Below are positions 7,311-11,325 of a stretch of 11,325 nucleotides of DNA, piece after piece (position 1 is the stretch's first letter; every line of letters begins with the position of its first letter). A program made the position numbers and the translations under genes. This stretch comes from Verrucomicrobiota bacterium. Lineage in GTDB: Bacteria > Verrucomicrobiota > Verrucomicrobiia > Limisphaerales > UBA11358. The notes beneath the pieces were generated by a model. It made no database searches. It saw only the letters and a program-made list of their open reading frames with translations, and was not told the origin of the DNA. The stretch covers positions 1 through 11,325 of the forward strand of contig JAMFSG010000101.1 of NCBI GenBank assembly GCA_026225155.1. Reading direction: 5' to 3'.

Positions 7311-8630
7311 ATGGCTCGATATAATTACATAGCCCTTGATCAAAAAGGAAATGAAACCAAGGGCAGCATTGAAGCCGGTAGCCAGAACGAAGCCATCGGT
7401 CGCGTGAAGGAAATGCAGTTGTTCCCGACGAAGATCAACGAGGCCGACAAAGAGGAAAAAGCCGGCAAGAAAGCCAAGGGCAAAGCCGCCAAACCCAAAT
7501 CCAAGTCGGGCAAAAAGGGCGGGGCGATGAACGTCCAGATCAAGATTCCATTCTTGAGCGGCAAGGTGAAACCGAAAGTCTTGACGACATTCACCCGGCA
7601 ATTGGCCACGCTCGTGGATGCCGGTCTGCCGTTGTTGCGGGGTTTGCGGGTTTTGGAAAAACAGGAACGCAACGTCACGCTCAAAGGCATCATCGGCGAA
7701 CTCGCCGTTTCCATCGAAGGCGGCAGCACGTTTTCCGAGGCGCTTGCCCAGCATCCGAAAGTTTTCAACCGTCTGTTCGTCAACATGGTCAAGGCCGGCG
7801 AACTTGGCGGTGTATTGGAAGTCGTATTGAAACGCCTTGCGGAATTTTCCGAAAAGGCGCAAAAAATCAAAGGCAAGGTCAAGGCTGCAATGTTTTATCC
7901 CATCGCCGTTTTGATCGTGGCGATCGGCATCATGATGTTGCTGATGTTATTCGTCATCCCGAAATTCAAGGACGTTTTCGCCGGCATGGGTTTTACATTG
8001 CCGTGGTTCACGCGGTTTGTCATGGGCATCAGCGACGTCATCAAAAATAATATTCTGGGAACAATGGGCGTTTTGACCGTGGTGGTGATTGCCTTCATGC
8101 TTTTCATCAAGACCAAGTTTGGCCGTCACCTTTGGGACAAATTCCAACTGCACATGCCTGTTCTCGGCCCGGTCATCAGCAAGGTTTGCATCTCCCGTTT
8201 TACCCGCACACTCGGAACTTTGGTCAGCAGCGGCGTGCCGATTTTGCAGGCGCTCATCATCGTCCGCGAAACGGCGGGCAATGTCATCGTCGCCGAAGCC
8301 GTCAATAAGATTCACGAAAGCGTCAAGGAAGGCGAAACGATCACCGCGCCGCTGGAAGGTTCTGGCGTGTTCCCGCCGATGGTTGTCAGCATGGTGGATG
8401 TCGGTGAACAGACCGGTGCCTTGCCGGAAATGCTTCTGCGCATCGCGGATGATTACGATGAACAGGTTGACAATGCGGTGGCGGCGATGACTTCATTGCT
8501 GGAACCGATCATGATTGTTTTTCTGGCCATCATCGTCGGCAGCATCGTCATCGCGATGTTCTTGCCCTTGATTCAAATGATCAGCAACATGAGCGGGGAC
8601 GACCCGGGTAGTAAAGGTGGGGGCGAATAA
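7311..8630 (+). CDS. pilC: Inner-membrane platform protein PilC/GspF
   Basis: This polytopic protein forms the inner-membrane base on which the pilus ATPases act. The 439-residue product has the typical N-terminus (MARYNYIALDQKGNETKGSIEA) and two repeated T2SSF domains, about 94-217 and 297-419. Each domain begins with the family pattern (FTRQLATLVDAGLPLLRGL at 94-112 and FTRTLGTLVSSGVPILQAL at 297-315) and contains a GE(L/Q)xG element (GELGG at 163-167, GEQTG at 365-369). Membrane segments are near 196-218, 249-266 and 394-418. A Lys/Ala/Gly-rich linker at about 45-71 joins the N-terminal segment to the first domain and is probably disordered. It is the last gene of the tight ATPase block, starting 19 bp after the second PilB stop. 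No convincing terminator follows it. Confidence 0.95.
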   Translation: MARYNYIALDQKGNETKGSIEAGSQNEAIGRVKEMQLFPTKINEADKEEKAGKKAKGKAAKPKSKSGKKGGAMNVQIKIPFLSGKVKPKVLTTFTRQLATLVDAGLPLLRGLRVLEKQERNVTLKGIIGELAVSIEGGSTFSEALAQHPKVFNRLFVNMVKAGELGGVLEVVLKRLAEFSEKAQKIKGKVKAAMFYPIAVLIVAIGIMMLLMLFVIPKFKDVFAGMGFTLPWFTRFVMGISDVIKNNILGTMGVLTVVVIAFMLFIKTKFGRHLWDKFQLHMPVLGPVISKVCISRFTRTLGTLVSSGVPILQALIIVRETAGNVIVAEAVNKIHESVKEGETITAPLEGSGVFPPMVVSMVDVGEQTGALPEMLLRIADDYDEQVDNAVAAMTSLLEPIMIVFLAIIVGSIVIAMFLPLIQMISNMSGDDPGSKGGGE

Positions 8631-8672
8631 GCCTTGTTTTTTCGTCGTTTCGGCTAAAAATCGAATAACTCG

Positions 8673-8705
8673 TTGACAATTATGCCATCTTCAGGTAAAT
8701 ACAAT
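8673..8705 (+). promoter_or_regulatory. Candidate promoter for the toxin-antitoxin pair (and possibly the pseudopilins)
   Basis: A perfect -35 consensus TTGACA lies at 8673-8678 in the pilC-toxin gap. Two -10 choices exist: TAAATA at 8696-8701 with ideal 17-bp spacing but a poor match, or TACAAT at 8700-8705 with a 5/6 match but a long 21-bp spacer. Either choice overlaps the palindrome at 8699-8720. The toxin ATG follows about 40 nt later. Confidence 0.45.
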
Positions 8706-8720
8706 GTAGTTACATTGCAT
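8699..8720. promoter_or_regulatory. Palindromic operator candidate for the RHH antitoxin
   Basis: This 22-bp inverted repeat has 9 of 10 arm positions matched around a central GT. The core, CAATGTA-GT-TACATTG (8702-8717), is perfect, with outer AT/AT pairs after one mismatch. It overlaps both candidate -10 boxes and ends 24 bp before the toxin start. Ribbon-helix-helix antitoxins typically bind such short palindromes at their own promoter to autoregulate, so this is the natural operator for the module. The symmetry is seen directly; the binding is inferred. Confidence 0.55.
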
Positions 8721-8744
8721 GGGCAAATTATTCACAGCTGAACT

Positions 8745-9026
8745 ATGGAGTTCGATTGGAATAATGCGCCTTTTGAGTTTGGCTCTTTGACGCATCAAGA
8801 AATCGAAGAATCGTTCGAAGACGCCTTTGCCGTGAGACTGCTGCCGGATTCGCCACGGTTTGGCGTTCAGGCAAGGTTTTTCAACCTTGGCATGACGGCG
8901 GGCGGCATCGGAATTTTCAGCATTTACCGCACAAACGGAAAACAGGTGCGGGTGCTGCACGCGCGGCCGTTTGAGCCGGAAGAACGGTTCTTCTACCAGC
9001 GGAAAATGGACCAGACTCTCTCGTGA
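8745..9026 (+). CDS. Divergent BrnT-like toxin candidate
   Basis: This 93-residue protein has the general BrnT outline: an N-terminal aromatic strand (MEFDW), a helix with EESFEDAFA (21-29, like the usual FEEA..VF.DP), a central strand pair (RFFNLGM, then IGIFSIYR), and a C-terminal VRVLHARPFEPEERFFYQRK (68-87) that parallels the BrnT pattern of basic strand, SAR, then xxERxxY. BrnT toxins are RelE-fold ribonucleases. The usual KHGVSF element is absent (GSLTHQEI occurs instead), so activity is uncertain. The strongest support is the next gene, a CopG/BrnA-like antitoxin whose start shares one base with this stop (TGATG), in the standard toxin-first order of brnTA. No Shine-Dalgarno is obvious. 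It could instead be a non-toxic partner protein of the same fold. Confidence 0.55.
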   Translation: MEFDWNNAPFEFGSLTHQEIEESFEDAFAVRLLPDSPRFGVQARFFNLGMTAGGIGIFSIYRTNGKQVRVLHARPFEPEERFFYQRKMDQTLS

Positions 9027-9319
9027 TGAACGGAAAATTTGCCATGCGCACTTTTGCCAACTGGGAAGACGTGCCGTTTTTCGACAGCGAAGAGGCGGAG
9101 GCGGATTTTTGGGGCGAGAACCGGCCCGATCTCCGGCTGATGGAAGCGGCGACGGCGGGCAGCACCGAATCGTCCGAGTCCGTGACCGTCACCTTGCGGT
9201 TCGATCCGCGGATGCTGGCGCGTATCAAACGCCTCGCGCGGTCGCGGTATCTGAATTATCAAAGCATGGTCAAGCAATGGTTGAGCGAACGGATGGAACA
9301 GGAATTACGCGACAAATAA
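9026..9319 (+). CDS. CopG/BrnA-type ribbon-helix-helix antitoxin
   Basis: The 97-residue product has an N-terminal toxin-binding-type segment, with VPFFDSEEAEADFWGENRPDL (16-36) matching the F.SE.EEA.FW signature of CopG/BrnA antitoxins. An acidic, Ser/Thr/Ala-rich linker (about 40-52) follows, then a C-terminal RHH: strand VTVTLRFD (53-60), helix 1 PRMLARIKRLARSRY (61-75), helix 2 NYQSMVKQWLSERMEQEL (77-94). RHH dimers bind DNA through the paired strands and usually repress their own promoter. The ATG at 9026 overlaps the toxin stop by one base, suggesting translational coupling. A GTG at 9023 and an ATG at 9044 are alternatives. The stop lies only 4 bp before the first pseudopilin gene, an unusual connection for a toxin-antitoxin pair. 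The antitoxin family call is firm; the exact pairing is inferred from position. Confidence 0.75.
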   Translation: MNGKFAMRTFANWEDVPFFDSEEAEADFWGENRPDLRLMEAATAGSTESSESVTVTLRFDPRMLARIKRLARSRYLNYQSMVKQWLSERMEQELRDK

Positions 9320-9323
9320 ACCC

Positions 9324-10037
9324 ATGAAAATTATTTTGGAAAATCAAACCGGTCCGCAGCGCGGCGCGTTCACCCTCGTTGAACTGCTCGTGGTCATCTC
9401 CATCATCGCGGTGCTGGCCGCGTTCACGATTCCGGTGGCCAGCAGCGTTTCCAGGTCGCGAAAAATAAGTGTAGCTCAGGCGGAACTGCAGCAGATTGAA
9501 ACGGCGCTGGAAAACTACAAGGCCAAGTATGGCGTGTATCCGCCAAGCAATCCGACCAATTCATTGGTGAACCAGCTTTATTATGAATTATCTGGCGTCA
9601 CTAATAACACTGCAACGAGTTATCTGACACTGGATGCAGCTTACTCCATCAGCACGAATGGGGTTGCTGATACTTTTGGTGTGGGCGGCATTGTAAATTG
9701 TTCCCGCGGCAGCGGCGAAGATGTCGTGCTGGCCAAAGATTTTCTGCCCGGCCTGAAACCGGCGCAAGCCACCATCAGGACAAACTATGATAACGATGGT
9801 GTGGTTTATCTGGTCACGTCCGTGGGTGGCCCTGACCCGATTGGGCCGCCGCCGCTTTATCAGCCGGTTAGCGGCATGAACGGTAATCCCTTCCGTTACG
9901 TTTATCCTGGAACAAATAATCCAAACTCCTATGATTTGTGGGTTCAACTTTCGATCAATTCAACGCCTGCCAGCCCGCAGAAATATCTCATCTGCAACTG
10001 GAGCCAGCAAGTCCAGCACAACAGCCCTTTGCCTTGA
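9324..10037 (+). CDS. Type IV pilin-like / GspG-like pseudopilin 1
   Basis: The 237-residue protein has a short leader ending in RGA, followed by FTLVELLVVISIIAVLAAFTIPV. Prepilin peptidase would cut before Phe16; Glu at +5 (E20) is present. The -1 residue is Ala rather than the usual Gly. The mature protein has the long hydrophobic helix, then AELQQIETALENYKAKYGVYPPSN (53-76), the characteristic GspG helix and turn. It ends with a GspG-like NPFRYVYPGTNNPNSYDLWV (188-207). The region between is an enlarged beta and loop domain rich in Asn, Thr, Gly and Ser, making it longer than classic GspG (about 140 residues). It is likely an inner-membrane-stored subunit of a pseudopilus or pilus driven by the upstream ATPases. 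It starts 4 bp after the antitoxin gene. No Shine-Dalgarno is visible. Confidence 0.88.
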   Translation: MKIILENQTGPQRGAFTLVELLVVISIIAVLAAFTIPVASSVSRSRKISVAQAELQQIETALENYKAKYGVYPPSNPTNSLVNQLYYELSGVTNNTATSYLTLDAAYSISTNGVADTFGVGGIVNCSRGSGEDVVLAKDFLPGLKPAQATIRTNYDNDGVVYLVTSVGGPDPIGPPPLYQPVSGMNGNPFRYVYPGTNNPNSYDLWVQLSINSTPASPQKYLICNWSQQVQHNSPLP

Positions 10038-10233
10038 TTTTATGCGACCAAAAGACACATCGAAAATGGATCGCTGGGGACACAGTCTGCCGGTGGAATG
10101 GCATGACTGTTCATGGGACGCGTCCATCGAACTGCGCCGCGCGGTGAATGTGCGGCCCGCCGCCATCACAAAACCATTGCCCATGCCGGCTTTTCTGCCG
10201 CATCCGGCGCGCCGCAAAAACCTGTTCAAACTT
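10038..10233 (+). other. Gap with an open frame running into pseudopilin 2
   Basis: This 196-bp stretch separates the first two pseudopilin genes. It has no stop codon in the frame of pseudopilin 2; an ATG at 10042 would add 64 residues, including several Trp, Cys and Arg residues, ahead of the normal leader. Such a long leader would be abnormal for a prepilin, so the stretch is more likely a 5' untranslated or intergenic segment, or a small upstream frame. No clear promoter or terminator was seen. Confidence 0.35.
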
Positions 10234-11034
<801 letters not shown>

Positions 11035-11038
11035 TTCT

Positions 11039-11325
11039 GTGAAAACGCTGCGCCGTCAATACGCGTTCACGCTCATCGAGATGCTCGTCGTCATCTCGAT
11101 TCTCGGCATTCTGGCCGCGTTGACCGTGCCGGCGCTGAAAAATCTCGGCAAATCCAACATCCAGACGAGCGCCTCGCGGCAATTATTGGACGATGTCGGC
11201 CGCGCGCGGCAACTCGCCATCAACAATCATACGACGGTCTACATGGTTTTTACGCCAACCAATTTTTGGAATATTGGTGGTTCATTTCCCAATAGTTGGT
11301 TTAATAATCTGACTGTCGCGCAACA
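11039..11325 (+). CDS. Type IV pilin-like / GspH-like pseudopilin 3 (3' end outside window)
   Basis: The reading frame starts at a GTG 4 bp after the pseudopilin 2 stop and is open to the window end (95 codons). It begins VKTLRRQYA, then FTLIEMLVVISILGILAALTVPAL; Ala is at -1 and Glu at +5. The following SASRQLLDDVGRARQLAINNHTTVYMVF resembles the GspH/FimT pattern (helix with RxxAI, then a strand), which marks minor pseudopilins that initiate or tip the fibre. The ATG at 11031 is not usable because it reaches a stop after three codons. No Shine-Dalgarno is visible. It may belong to the four-gene Verru_Chthon pseudopilin cassettes reported in this phylum, but too little is visible to say so. 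Confidence 0.82.
   Translation, partial: MKTLRRQYAFTLIEMLVVISILGILAALTVPALKNLGKSNIQTSASRQLLDDVGRARQLAINNHTTVYMVFTPTNFWNIGGSFPNSWFNNLTVAQ

Noticed and set aside
8631..8663. Possible terminator after pilC (AGCC...GGCT with T-rich segment)
   Set aside because: Only 4 pairs with an 18-nt loop, and the T-run lies inside the loop rather than after the stem.

Overview
The window looks like a chromosomal segment of a Verrucomicrobiota bacterium, probably of the Pedosphaera/Limisphaerales type. This is inferred from the protein style: long PilB-type ATPases with the RQAPN Walker B variant, a series of large GspG-like pseudopilins, and a HisB with two family-atypical insertions. No rRNA or other phylogenetic marker is present, so the assignment is tentative. 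Base composition is moderately GC-rich. The small minus-strand lipoprotein gene and the pseudopilin genes are visibly more AT-rich.

Layout: (1) 1-1296, the end of an ABC-2-type permease gene followed 3 bp later by a TPR-containing exported or anchored protein. (2) 1351-2013, hisB (histidine biosynthesis), standing alone among non-his genes. (3) 2077-2433 on the minus strand, a small putative lipoprotein. It is divergent from the next block, with about 210 bp between them. (4) 2643-8630, a type IV pilus / type II secretion core: a PilB/GspE ATPase, a PilT retraction ATPase, a second PilB/GspE ATPase and a PilC/GspF platform protein. (5) 8745-9319, a small two-gene module read as a divergent BrnT-like toxin and a CopG/BrnA-type ribbon-helix-helix antitoxin, with its own promoter-like -35 box and a near-perfect palindromic operator candidate. 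(6) 9324-11325, three consecutive type IV pilin-like (pseudopilin) genes; the last is cut by the window end.

How it fits together: the two assembly ATPases would power pilus or pseudopilus extension, PilT would power disassembly, and PilC would anchor them in the inner membrane. The downstream pseudopilins are the likely fibre or tip subunits. The toxin-antitoxin pair sits inside this gene train: antitoxin and toxin reading frames share one nucleotide, and the first pseudopilin starts 4 bp after the antitoxin stop with no visible terminator. An antitoxin binding the palindrome upstream of the toxin could therefore also set pseudopilin expression. That is the most interesting hypothesis here, and it is an inference from arrangement. 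Other points of interest are a long imperfect hairpin made of repeated AGAATGAAGAA units just before pilT, a general lack of Shine-Dalgarno sequences, and an unusually long open leader upstream of the second pseudopilin. No tRNA, rRNA, CRISPR array or insertion sequence was seen.
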